Shown here one piece after another: positions 1-6,607 of a DNA stretch of 64,000 nt. The DNA is from an uncultured Lachnospiraceae bacterium (GTDB lineage: Bacteria > Bacillota > Clostridia > Lachnospirales > Lachnospiraceae), in contig CAJTWM010000005.1 in the NCBI GenBank assembly GCA_910579805.1, positions 1 through 64,000 on the forward strand. The letters are read 5' to 3'. Numbering within the stretch: position 1 is the first letter of the stretch; each line of letters starts with the position of its first letter. Both the position numbers and the translations under genes were made by a program. The notes below the pieces were generated by a model. It worked only from the letters and a program-made list of their open reading frames with translations, made no database searches and was not told where the DNA came from.

Positions 1-152
1 GGCATCTAAGCGTGAAGCCCCCCTCAAGATGAGATGTCCCACAGAGGGAGACCTCTGGTAAGACCCCTTGGAGACGACGAGGTGGATAGGAGCCGGGTGG
101 AAGCGCAGCAATGTGTGGAGCTGAGGCTTACTAATAGGTCGAGGGCTTAACC
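1..152 (+). rRNA. 23S ribosomal RNA, 3' end (partial)
   Basis: The sequence up to about position 152 matches the conserved 3' end of bacterial 23S rRNA. Landmarks are GGAGACGACGAGGTGGATAG at 69-88, the GAAGCGCAGCAATGTG segment near 101-116, and CTTACTAATAGGTCGAGGGC at 127-146. The 5' part lies outside the window. The exact 3' end is estimated from the terminal helix partner and could be off by a few bases. Confidence 0.95.
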
Positions 153-276
153 TGAAGAGAGGGAAAGGTTTTGGGAGGAGTAAGCTGGTTGTGTCCGGGA
201 AGGGCAGGAGTTCAGTGTTCGGTTTTGAAGGTATGGGAAGATACCTTGAAGAATGGCGGGGAAGAAGCCATGATGG
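153..276 (+). other. 23S-to-tRNA spacer, no 5S rRNA seen
   Basis: This spacer joins the 23S end to tRNA-Asn. It contains two simple stem-loops, AAGGTAT/ATACCTT around 228-246 and ATGGC/GCCAT around 253-271, which may be RNase processing sites. It is about the length of a 5S gene but I see none of the conserved 5S segments, so the usual 23S-5S order is not kept here. Confidence 0.6.
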
Positions 277-348
277 TCCTTGATAGCTCAATGGTAGAGC
301 ACACGGCTGTTAACCGTGGTGTTGTAGGTTCGAGCCCTACTCAGGGAG
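277..348 (+). tRNA. tRNA-Asn (GTT)
   Basis: This is a full cloverleaf. The acceptor arm TCCTTGA (277-283) pairs with TCAGGGA (341-347), with discriminator G348. The anticodon stem CACGG/CCGTG encloses loop CTGTTAA with anticodon GTT at 309-311. The T arm carries GGTTCGAGCC. The CCA end is not encoded. It probably shares the transcript of the upstream rRNA. Confidence 0.97.
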
Positions 349-384
349 TTAAGTGCAGGAAGAAAGAGAGGCCTGCCGGAGTGA

Positions 385-456
385 GGCTCCGTGGTCAAGC
401 GGTTAAGACATCGCCCTTTCACGGCGGTAACACGGGTTCGATTCCCGTCGGAGTCA
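385..456 (+). tRNA. tRNA-Glu (TTC)
   Basis: This is a full cloverleaf. Acceptor GGCTCCG (385-391) pairs with CGGAGTC (449-455), with discriminator A456. The anticodon stem TCGCC/GGCGG encloses loop CTTTCAC with anticodon TTC at 418-420. The T loop is GTTCGATTC. CCA is not encoded. It lies 36 bp after tRNA-Asn, likely on the same transcript. Confidence 0.97.
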
Positions 457-481
457 TTAGAATTTAGTCGATAAGTATAAA

Positions 482-510
482 TTGACTATATAGTGTCGAA
501 TTGTTATAAT
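482..510 (+). promoter_or_regulatory. sigma-A promoter of tRNA-Cys
   Basis: TTGACT at 482-487, a 17-bp spacer and TATAAT at 505-510 form a near-consensus promoter about 14 bp before the tRNA-Cys gene. tRNA-Cys can therefore be transcribed independently of the rRNA operon. Confidence 0.8.
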
Positions 511-523
511 AAACAGTAAATAT

Positions 524-594
524 GGCGCCATGGCCAAGTGGTAAGGCAAAGGTCTGCAACACCTCTATCACCAGTTCAAATCTGGTTGGCGCCT
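524..594 (+). tRNA. tRNA-Cys (GCA)
   Basis: This is a full cloverleaf. Acceptor GGCGCCA (524-530) pairs with TGGCGCC (587-593), with discriminator T594. The anticodon loop CTGCAAC holds GCA at 556-558. The T arm is CCAG/CTGG around GTTCAAATC. CCA is not encoded. A terminator follows directly. Confidence 0.97.
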
Positions 595-601
595 CTTGAG
601 A

Positions 602-626
602 AACCTCGGAATACCGGGGTTTTTTG
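602..626 (+). terminator. Terminator after tRNA-Cys
   Basis: An 8-bp stem AACCTCGG/CCGGGGTT with loop AATA is followed by a run of T residues to 626, directly after tRNA-Cys. Confidence 0.85.
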
Positions 627-628
627 TT

Positions 629-654
629 ATATGTGCGGCCCTATGCAGGGGAAA
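629..654 (+). repeat. Post-terminator repeat, copy 1
   Basis: The segment GCGGCCCTATGCAGGGGAAA closely resembles 8368-8387 (GCAGCCCCATACAGGGGAAA). Both copies begin with ATATG just after a terminator T-run, and CCC/GGG can pair as a small hairpin. Its function is not known. Confidence 0.4.
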
Positions 655-688
655 TATGCCGATAAAGCGGCGCATAGGACGCTTGACG

Positions 689-714
689 AGTAGGGGAAAG
701 GCGTTTCCCCTACT
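689..714. repeat. Perfect inverted repeat before pdaA
   Basis: AGTAGGGGAAA (689-699) and TTTCCCCTACT (704-714) form an 11-bp perfect stem with a 4-base loop. There is no immediate long T-run, so it is more a structural or dyad element than a clear terminator. It lies in the 178-bp gap between the tRNA-Cys terminator and the deacetylase gene. Confidence 0.5.
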
Positions 715-748
715 TGATTTAAATTTGTTTTTTGCAACTATGATACAA

Positions 749-769
749 ATTAGATGCAGATTAGATGCA
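749..769 (+). repeat. Two direct copies of ATTAGATGCA, 11 bp apart
   Basis: ATTAGATGCA occurs at 749-758 and again at 760-769, one helical turn apart and just before a TATACT (-10 like) at 779-784. The spacing is typical of tandem protein-binding half-sites, so it may be an operator for the deacetylase gene. This is inference only. Confidence 0.3.
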
Positions 770-804
770 ATTTGGGTCTATACTGAGAAAAGGATTTTAA
801 AGAT

Positions 805-1878
805 ATGTACATATTGGAGATTTATGAAATACAAGGAGACGAGAACGAAATTATGAATATGAAAAATAGAAAAGAAGGAGAAAAGCCGAAGGAATTTAAC
901 CCTTTTGAAGAAGTGAGAAAACGTGAGACCGTGGCGAGTCTGAAAAAAGATATTGAGAAATTTGTTTTTCAAATAATAACGGTTGTAATTTTTTTGACAG
1001 GCTGCAGTAAATCAGAAGGACAGGAGAAGTTAGAATATGCCGAAACTGTGGAAATCTCATCTGCCAAGGAGGAAGAGGGATTAGTTCTAAAAAGTGGGGA
1101 AACGGAAAGCATGGAGGAAAACGATTTGCAGCTTGACGAGCCGGTGGAAGAGGAGCTGCCGCCTGACGGAGCAGACCTTATACTTGACTCGGAAGAGTGG
1201 GGACTCTCGTTTCAGGAGCCCGGAGAACAACCTATAGGGAATGCTTCAGCGGAGGCGCTTGCGTGGTATCATGCCTATTATGTAGGAGATGACAGTGAAA
1301 AGGTGATCTATCTTACTTTTGACTGTGGATATGAGAACGGTAATACGGAGCCTATATTAGATGCCTTGAAGAAACATGACGCCAAGGGAACTTTTTTTGT
1401 GGTAGGGCATTTTTTGGAAACGGCGCCTGATTTGGTAAAACGTATGGTAGAAGAAGGACATGCAGTTGGCAATCATACTTACCGTCATCCTGATATGTCC
1501 GCTATCTCTGATATAGATAGTTTTCAAAAGGAACTGATTGACGTGGAAACTCTTTTTTTGGAGATTACAGGGGAGGAATTGTCCCCCTATTACCGGCCGC
1601 CGCAGGGAAAATGTAATGTGGAAAATATGAAAATGGCTAAGGAACTGGGATATTCTACTGTTTTTTGGAGCTTAGCCCATGTGGATTGGGATCAGAAGAA
1701 TCAGCCGGACCGTGACAAAGCTTTGGAAAAACTGACGGCGCGGATACATCCGGGAGCTATTGTACTTCTGCATAATACCTCACAGACAAACGGCGAGATT
1801 TTGGATGACCTGCTGACAAAGTGGGAGGAAATGGGTTATAGTTTCGCACCTTTATCAGAGCTTGTCGTTCAGGAATAA
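805..1878 (+). CDS. pdaA: PdaA-like polysaccharide (peptidoglycan) deacetylase, probable lipoprotein
   Basis: Member of carbohydrate esterase family 4. It closely follows the Bacillus PdaA pattern, an N-acetylmuramic acid deacetylase used in cortex delta-lactam formation. Motif 1 is FDCGYENG (PdaA has FDNGYENG), the metal site is GNHTYRHPD, then RPPQGK, VFWSLAHVDW and HPGAIVLLH. Before the catalytic domain come a hydrophobic stretch ending in LTGC, which resembles a lipobox, and an acidic linker of about 85 residues. The cytoplasmic-looking N terminus before that stretch is unusually long, so secretion mode is uncertain. Start choice: ATG 805 follows AAAGGA; ATG 853 in the same frame follows AAGGAG at a longer distance and is a real alternative. 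It stands alone between the tRNA block and a small gene. Confidence 0.85.
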   Translation: MYILEIYEIQGDENEIMNMKNRKEGEKPKEFNPFEEVRKRETVASLKKDIEKFVFQIITVVIFLTGCSKSEGQEKLEYAETVEISSAKEEEGLVLKSGETESMEENDLQLDEPVEEELPPDGADLILDSEEWGLSFQEPGEQPIGNASAEALAWYHAYYVGDDSEKVIYLTFDCGYENGNTEPILDALKKHDAKGTFFVVGHFLETAPDLVKRMVEEGHAVGNHTYRHPDMSAISDIDSFQKELIDVETLFLEITGEELSPYYRPPQGKCNVENMKMAKELGYSTVFWSLAHVDWDQKNQPDRDKALEKLTARIHPGAIVLLHNTSQTNGEILDDLLTKWEEMGYSFAPLSELVVQE

Positions 1879-1926
1879 AAGCAAAGGTATTTGAATCGTT
1901 ATAGGGGAATAGGGAAGGAGAGGAAT

Positions 1927-2142
1927 ATGTTTCGAAAGAGAGTCCCAAAAGCAGAATATGATAAAGAGAGTCAAAAACCTGTTATCCGTGCCAGTATCTG
2001 CACGGGAGAGCAGGTCGCAGGTTTTAAAGATATTCATACAGGGAAATTTACAGAAGTAATGCTGATCAGAAATCAGAAAGATCTGGAGGAGTTTGCAAAA
2101 AAATATGATATTTCCATAAAGGAAATATCAAAAGAGTGGTAA
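1927..2142 (+). CDS. Small conserved-type hypothetical protein (71 aa)
   Basis: A soluble 71-residue protein with no recognised catalytic motif. The core reads KPVIRASICTGEQVAGF and then KDIHTGKF. I recall similar short proteins in Lachnospiraceae genomes, sometimes given an unreliable dehydrogenase label, and I assign no function. The start at 1927 is chosen because a strong AAGGAGAGG lies just upstream (1915-1923), whereas the in-frame ATG at 1891 has no site. It lies 48 bp after the deacetylase and may be cotranscribed. It ends 9 bp before the convergent NUDIX gene, with no obvious terminator between. Confidence 0.7.
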   Translation: MFRKRVPKAEYDKESQKPVIRASICTGEQVAGFKDIHTGKFTEVMLIRNQKDLEEFAKKYDISIKEISKEW

Positions 2143-2151
2143 GGAATTTAT

Positions 2152-2769
2152 TTATATTTCGTCCAAAAATTGAAGCGGTTTTTCTGCGGAGGAGTGGATA
2201 AAGTGCATCAGCATATAGGCGCACATGATAGCAACTTTTTCTTCTTTTAAGATTCGTTTGCATTCGTTTCTGTCGGCTAAGATAATTTGGATATCCTCGC
2301 CGGATTCCTGATGGGAATTTGTCGGAATGCCGCTGCAATAACCGTAGATTGTACCGCAGCATTCGTCGGTCATTCCTACGGTTGTATAAAAAGGTTTTGT
2401 ATAAGCATTAGATACGGATAACGGATGAAAGTCCAATCCGGTTTCTTCATACATTTCGCGGACAGCGCAGGCAGTCATATCTTCGCCGGTTTCTACTAAT
2501 CCTGCCGGAAATTCATAAATATAATCGTCTATTGGGTAGCGGAACTGGCGGATCAGTACGATTTTGTCCTTTTTTTCACCATGAACGGCATAAATAATAA
2601 CTCCGTCCGGATGATCGTTCCGGGTTGAGATCTTTAAATCTTTAATCTCAGACGCGCGGGATGCAATATAGTATGGCGAAGCAGTTCCGTCCCGGTGTAA
2701 TGCGCTTGCTTCATACATATTTAAAAAGCGGTTATCAGTCTGTTTTTTTATGTTTTCAATACGGTTCAT
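2152..2769 (-). CDS. NUDIX hydrolase, ADP-ribose pyrophosphatase-like
   Basis: A 205-residue protein expected to hydrolyse a nucleoside diphosphate linked to another moiety. The complete NUDIX box is present: G-x5-E-x7-REMYEETGL inside PAGLVETGEDMTACAVREMY. Upstream lies VVLIRQFRYP-like sequence (IVLIRQFRYPIDDYIYEFPA), the usual signature of the ADP-ribose pyrophosphatase branch, so ADP-ribose is the best guess for substrate. The start is set at the ATG ending at 2769, preceded by GGGGGA at 6 bp. The longer in-frame start 48 bp upstream has no ribosome site. It is divergent from the sigma-D-promoted gene at 2940 and convergent with the small gene at 1927. Confidence 0.85.
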   Translation of the reverse strand: MNRIENIKKQTDNRFLNMYEASALHRDGTASPYYIASRASEIKDLKISTRNDHPDGVIIYAVHGEKKDKIVLIRQFRYPIDDYIYEFPAGLVETGEDMTACAVREMYEETGLDFHPLSVSNAYTKPFYTTVGMTDECCGTIYGYCSGIPTNSHQESGEDIQIILADRNECKRILKEEKVAIMCAYMLMHFIHSSAEKPLQFLDEI

Positions 2770-2848
2770 GATTGTCCCCCTGATCCCTGAAGTTTTTTTA
2801 TAATTTAGTAATAGCATAAAAAATGAAAGATAGCAAATAAAATTTGAT

Positions 2849-2875
2849 TAAGAAATAGGAAAAAAAAGCCGATAA
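2849..2875 (+). promoter_or_regulatory. Possible sigma-D (sigma-28, flagellar type) promoter
   Basis: TAAG at 2849-2852, exactly 15 bases, then GCCGATAA at 2868-2875 closely matches the sigma-28 consensus TAAA-N15-GCCGATAT. It lies 65 bp upstream of the gene at 2940 and suggests control with motility genes. No sigma-A-like promoter is obvious nearby. Confidence 0.55.
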
Positions 2876-2939
2876 ATTCTATAACAAAAAATATTGCAAA
2901 CGGATTTGCATTCGAAATGATTTTAAGGAGGAAATCGAG

Positions 2940-3740
2940 ATGGCAGGAATTAATAATGCGGCATTTACGCAGGCCGCTTATCAGAGTGCGTATAGTTATG
3001 AGACCACCGGAAAAAAAGAAACTTCAAGAGCAAAAGAGGATCCGGAAACGGCTGCATCAAGACAGACCGAGTCAGCAAGCGGTGAGAAAAAAGTTGAAGT
3101 AAAGGGGCCGGGAACTTATGGAAGCCCTAAATTGAGTGAAAAAGCATTAGAGTATTATAATGCGCTGAAAAAGAAATATGGAAAGCTCAATTTTGTTTTG
3201 GTAGCTTCCGACAGAAAGCAAGAAGCGGAAATGATGAAAGGAAGCTTTGCTAATGCCAATGCGCTTACCATTTTAATCGATACGGATAAGATTGAACGTA
3301 TGGCAACTGACGAAGCATATCGCGCAAAATATGAAGCGATTCTGAACAACGCGGCTTCAGGGCTTTCTCAGTTTAAGGCGCAGCTTGGAAGTAAAGCGAG
3401 CAGCGTAAGAGCGTTTGGAATGTCTGTAAACGACGGAGGTACGACTTCTTTTTTTGCAGTTGTGGACAAATCCTTGGCTGCGCAGCGCGACCGGATTGAA
3501 AAGAAACGTGAAGAGAAAGCAGAGGCAAAGAAGAAAGATGCCCAAAAAGCCGAAAAAGAGAAAAATGAAGAGAGGCTTGACGAAAGCAGAAGATCGGACG
3601 ATAATACAATAACGATTACCGCAAATTCTATAGACGAATTACTTCGCAAACTTGATGCATATTATCAGCAGGAACGGTTCGGAACGATCCGGACTAAGGA
3701 AGAAGAAGCGATTGGGCAGAGATACGATTTTAGCATTTGA
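2940..3740 (+). CDS. DUF6033-like protein of unknown function
   Basis: A 266-residue protein without signal peptide or membrane segment. The N terminus (residues 1-60) is low complexity and disordered-looking. A central block, about 61-185, contains KALEYYNALKKKYGKLNF and a conserved-looking GGTTSFFAVVDKS. A highly charged Lys/Glu coiled-coil segment follows (about 186-225), then a C-terminal NSIDELLRKLDAYY helix. The layout matches proteins I know as DUF6033 in flagellated Lachnospiraceae; the family call is from memory. AAGGAGG lies upstream of ATG 2940. The sigma-D-like promoter at 2849 suggests expression with flagellar or chemotaxis genes, although no flagellar structural genes lie in the window. 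Confidence 0.65.
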   Translation: MAGINNAAFTQAAYQSAYSYETTGKKETSRAKEDPETAASRQTESASGEKKVEVKGPGTYGSPKLSEKALEYYNALKKKYGKLNFVLVASDRKQEAEMMKGSFANANALTILIDTDKIERMATDEAYRAKYEAILNNAASGLSQFKAQLGSKASSVRAFGMSVNDGGTTSFFAVVDKSLAAQRDRIEKKREEKAEAKKKDAQKAEKEKNEERLDESRRSDDNTITITANSIDELLRKLDAYYQQERFGTIRTKEEEAIGQRYDFSI

Positions 3741-3829
3741 TATCTTGCCGAAGGATGCACTCCATTATAACAGAGGAATATGTTGATTTAGTTGACGATT
3801 GTTTTTCTCTTATTTATTTAACTATTATG

Positions 3830-3866
3830 CTGCCAAAGTAACAAGGATTGCTTTGGCAGTACTTTT
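3830..3866 (+). terminator. Terminator-like hairpin upstream of the acetyltransferase gene
   Basis: CTGCCAAAG (3830-3838) and CTTTGGCAG (3851-3859) form a perfect 9-bp stem followed by TACTTTTG. It separates the DUF6033-like gene from the acetyltransferase. It could instead be a leader hairpin, since it lies only 35 bp before the next start codon. Confidence 0.5.
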
Positions 3867-3900
3867 GTATGCCGATTGCGGAATAGAGAAAGGGAAATGG

Positions 3901-4497
3901 ATGAAAAACGCTAGAATCCGAATTGCAGAAAAGCAGGATGCGGAAAAATTGCTTGAAATTTATGCCCATTATGTTGAAAATACAGCGGTCACTTTTGAGT
4001 ACCGCGTTCCCGGCTTACAGGAATTTACGGAAAGAATCAGCCGCGTATTGGAAAGATATCCTTATATTGTTGCCGAGAGGGAGGGAAAGATTATAGGTTA
4101 TGCCTATGCCGGAACTTTTAAAGAACGCGCCGCTTATGATTGGGCGGTAGAAACCACCGTTTATGTACAGGAGGATCGGAAAAGGTCGGGAGCAGGGAGA
4201 GAATTATATGAAGGATTGGAGAAACTCCTTGCACTTCAAAATATTCAGAATTTAAATGCATGTATTGCATTTCAGGAGGAGGAAGATTCTTACCTTACGC
4301 ATGACAGTGTGCGGTTTCATGAACATTTGGGATATAGACTGGTTGGGAAGTTTTATCAGTGCGGATATAAGGGCGGACGCTGGTACGATATGGTATGGAT
4401 GGAAAAACATATTGGAAAGCATGAGAGCGAACCGCAGGCGGTCATTCCGTTTGATGAAGTGAGGGAATCGGCTGCGGAGAAGTATGGGATTTTCTGA
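3901..4497 (+). CDS. GNAT N-acetyltransferase, phosphinothricin/amino-acid acetyltransferase type
   Basis: A 198-residue acetyltransferase of the Pat/MnaT group, which transfers acetyl from acetyl-CoA to amino groups of amino acids or analogues. It opens with RIRIAEKQDAEKLLEIYAHY and NTAVTFEYRVP, has the IIGYAYAGTFKERAAYDW core, then VYVQEDRKRSGAGRELYEGL, where the R-x-x-GxGxx(L) acetyl-CoA loop is modified to KRSGAGREL. FHEHLGYRLVGKFYQCGYK completes the fold. A C-terminal extension of about 30 residues follows the domain. ATG 3901 is preferred because AAAGGGAAATGG precedes it; the open frame extends 34 codons upstream without a ribosome site and through a hairpin. The natural substrate is unknown. 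Confidence 0.85.
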   Translation: MKNARIRIAEKQDAEKLLEIYAHYVENTAVTFEYRVPGLQEFTERISRVLERYPYIVAEREGKIIGYAYAGTFKERAAYDWAVETTVYVQEDRKRSGAGRELYEGLEKLLALQNIQNLNACIAFQEEEDSYLTHDSVRFHEHLGYRLVGKFYQCGYKGGRWYDMVWMEKHIGKHESEPQAVIPFDEVRESAAEKYGIF

Positions 4498-4501
4498 TGT
4501 G

Positions 4502-4586
4502 GGCAGATGGGAGGATCGTGAAATTGAAAATTTCACGATCCTGATTTGTATGCCTGCTAAAGCAGACAGATGGGAGTTAGCGTGAG
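4502..4586 (+). repeat. Class 1 hairpin/Shine-Dalgarno element (copy a)
   Basis: Order of parts: GCAGATGGGAG (4503-4513), a 13-bp hairpin GGATCGTGAAATT/AATTTCACGATCC (4513-4541), CTGATTTGTATG, a hairpin CCTGC-TAAA-GCAG, then CAGATGGGAG and GTTAGCGTG. The same order recurs near 62354, 10089, 12670 and 21781. Here the element does not precede a real gene: the GTG at 4582 opens a reading frame of only about 17 codons. Confidence 0.7.
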
Positions 4587-4617
4587 AAGAACTTCTAAAG
4601 CTCACAGCAAGGGCTGT

Positions 4618-4737
4618 TTCACAAAGGCAGCATAGCTGCCTTAGAAGTTCTAAGTCTCACGCTGGAGAATGCCTAAAAAGCGGCATTCTCCCAACGGATT
4701 TGAGATTCCGCGAAGCGGAATCATGGAGGTTAGTATG
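4618..4737 (+). repeat. Class 2 three-hairpin leader element (copy 1)
   Basis: Nearly the same 120 bp precedes the GH20 gene at 25383-25502. It holds three hairpins: GGCAG-CATAG-CTGCC, then GAGAATGCC paired with GGCATTCTC, then ATTCCGC-GA-AGCGGAAT, and ends in ATGGAGGTTAGTATG, which supplies the Shine-Dalgarno and start codon. Base changes between the copies are partly compensatory in the third stem (TTCCGC/GCGGAA here, TTTGC/GCGAAA there), indicating that the RNA or DNA structure is maintained. Confidence 0.75.
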
Positions 4738-5514
4738 GAATTAACGGTTTTAAATCCGGGGTTTGAGTATATGATCGAAGGAATCATGGCGTTTCAGACG
4801 GAGGATACATCGGCCTTTTGGTCGGAACCTCTTTACCATATTTATCCTCAATTGGATAAAAAATATGCCGATTCTTTGTCTTTTCCCGATAGAAAAAAAT
4901 ATATGGAGGAAGTTTTAAAGAACGTTTATGTTGATTTGGAAAGCGCTTTGAATGAAAAGGTAGCGCGGTATTCCAAGCATTGGGAGGAATATCGGGATCA
5001 GATCACCGGGGCTTTGTCAGAGGCATTTGATCTGGATTGTTCCAGTCTGTTCAACGATATGCAATGTAACATTTCCATGAACCCTATTGAACCTCGTTTT
5101 TTGGAAGAACGTACTTTTGACGTTTTCTATCAAAACAGCGAGCGGAGGGCAATTGGAACGGCAATTCATGAAATGATTCACTTTGTATGGTTTTATGTAT
5201 GGAACCGGACATTTTGCGACAGCTATGAGGAGTATGAGAGTCCGTCCATGAAATGGATCTTAAGCGAAATGGTGGTAGAATCGGTCATGAAAGACCCAAG
5301 GCTTAGTTCGATCAATCCTTATTTTCCCCGGGAAGAGGGAGGATGCATTTATCCATATTTCTTTGATATGAAAGCGGACGGTAAGCTGATTCTGGAGACG
5401 CTGGATGAAATGTATCATAACCAAGGTATCGTTGATTTTATGAAAAACAGTTATGCATATTGCATCCAGCATGAACAGGAGATCAGAGAACATATAAAGC
5501 GGTCGGAACAGTAA
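4735..5514 (+). CDS. Putative zinc metallopeptidase with HEMIH motif
   Basis: A 259-residue soluble protein whose central segment GTAIHEMIHFVWFY carries the HExxH zinc-binding motif of gluzincin/metzincin peptidases. SEMVVESVM, about 40 residues later, could provide the third ligand (Glu). There is no signal peptide, so it acts in the cytoplasm if active. I do not recognise a named family. ATG 4735 is used because GGAGG of the class 2 repeat lies 7 bp upstream; 22 further in-frame codons upstream fall inside the repeat and are unlikely to be translated. It is convergent with the broken nuclease-like gene. Confidence 0.65.
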   Translation: MELTVLNPGFEYMIEGIMAFQTEDTSAFWSEPLYHIYPQLDKKYADSLSFPDRKKYMEEVLKNVYVDLESALNEKVARYSKHWEEYRDQITGALSEAFDLDCSSLFNDMQCNISMNPIEPRFLEERTFDVFYQNSERRAIGTAIHEMIHFVWFYVWNRTFCDSYEEYESPSMKWILSEMVVESVMKDPRLSSINPYFPREEGGCIYPYFFDMKADGKLILETLDEMYHNQGIVDFMKNSYAYCIQHEQEIREHIKRSEQ

Positions 5515-5525
5515 ATGGAGAATCC

Positions 5526-6607
5526 TTATTTTTCTAAATGGAGCAATAAGTCGTCCAGCAGATCCCCAAAATATTCGGCTGTAGGACGCTCGTTTTTTTC
5601 TTTCATATCGATCAGATTTATCAGATCATCGTCTGACAGGCAAAGGATCAGTTTACCGTGTTCCCTTAAAGAACCTTTCAGGGCCGTAACGGCATTTGCA
5701 TCGGGGCCGTTGCGGGATATGAGGATTGCGACCTGTCGTAATGCTTTTTCATACAGGTATTTTTCTGTTGTATAGATTTCTTTTTGCGTGATCTTACCGG
5801 CATAATTTTTAAATTCAAAAATAAGATATTTCGTTTTATAAAAATCCGTGAGCATATGAAAGAAATCATGGTCGGCGTCTGGGTTGATCTTGCAGTACAG
5901 ATCGAAGCGGTATAAGTCGGCATTGGATTTTTCCTGTACTTTCCACAAGGATAAATAATCCCCCAAAACATGTTTCAAAATTTCAGTACAGATATGTTCA
6001 TATTTTCCGGCATCCTCTTTTTCTGGCCTGATCTGCATCAGTTCTTTTTTAAGTTCTTTTCCGATGTCTTTTTGCGGAGGTTCTCCCATACCATGGTCGG
6101 CGTCCGGTTCATATAGAGGAGGCTGTGCCGGCCCTTCTGTTTCCGGATACGGCTTGGGAATGGCGGGGAATTTGGGTTTTTGAAGCGGAATGCTGCTGAC
6201 GGAGTAGTTAAGTAAGGCGACAAAATCATTTTTAATATCAGGATATTCTTCAAAAAGCCATAATATATTTTTCACATCCCAAATGAATATGCCGAAACGC
6301 TTTTCACAGTCTTCTTTTACCGCTTCGCTTACGATATTGCCTACGGCTAAAACAATAGCTTTTTCCTCAGGAAGTCTTTTTTTTAAGGTATTGCAGGCGC
6401 GGGTCACTTTGAGGGCGATATCTAAATTATAATTATAAAATTTCAGATCTATGAATACTTGAGTATTGTAATAGGTGCATACGAAATCCGTAGGAGGCAT
6501 TTCGGCCGTAGGAGCATAGTATTCCCGGTCAGTTTCTTTCCAATAGCCGCCGCCGGATTTTTTTGCTAAGTATTCTGCAAATATTTTTTCAAAGATAATA
6601 AAATAAA
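5526..6607 (-). pseudogene. Nuclease-like protein gene truncated by ISAs1-family insertion
   Basis: The minus-strand frame codes for a protein with two segments that look like PD-(D/E)xK nuclease cores: TDFVC followed by VFIDLKFYN near the N terminus, and RFDLYC followed by YLIFEFKNY in the C-terminal half. A Pro-rich linker of about 45 residues lies between. Restriction or repair nuclease ancestry is inferred. The frame stays open past the ATG ending at 6500 (which has no ribosome site) up to the IS boundary at 6607. On the other side of the IS, after one copy of the 9-bp target duplication, the frame resumes and reaches an ATG at 8042-8040 (MSIDIFYFIIFEK). With the IS present no start codon with a good Shine-Dalgarno is left, so it is probably not expressed as a full product. 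Confidence 0.7.

Noticed and set aside
153..276. 5S rRNA in the 23S-tRNA spacer
   Set aside because: The length would fit, but none of the conserved 5S segments or the pairing of its ends could be found by eye.
171..467. 98-codon open frame across the tRNA region
   Set aside because: It reads through tRNA-Asn and tRNA-Glu, has no family similarity and no purpose-built ribosome site; the RNA genes explain the sequence.
4669..4734. Upstream extension of the HExxH protein (same for 25434-25499 of GH20)
   Set aside because: Both 22-codon extensions fall in the class 2 repeat and share its sequence rather than protein homology.
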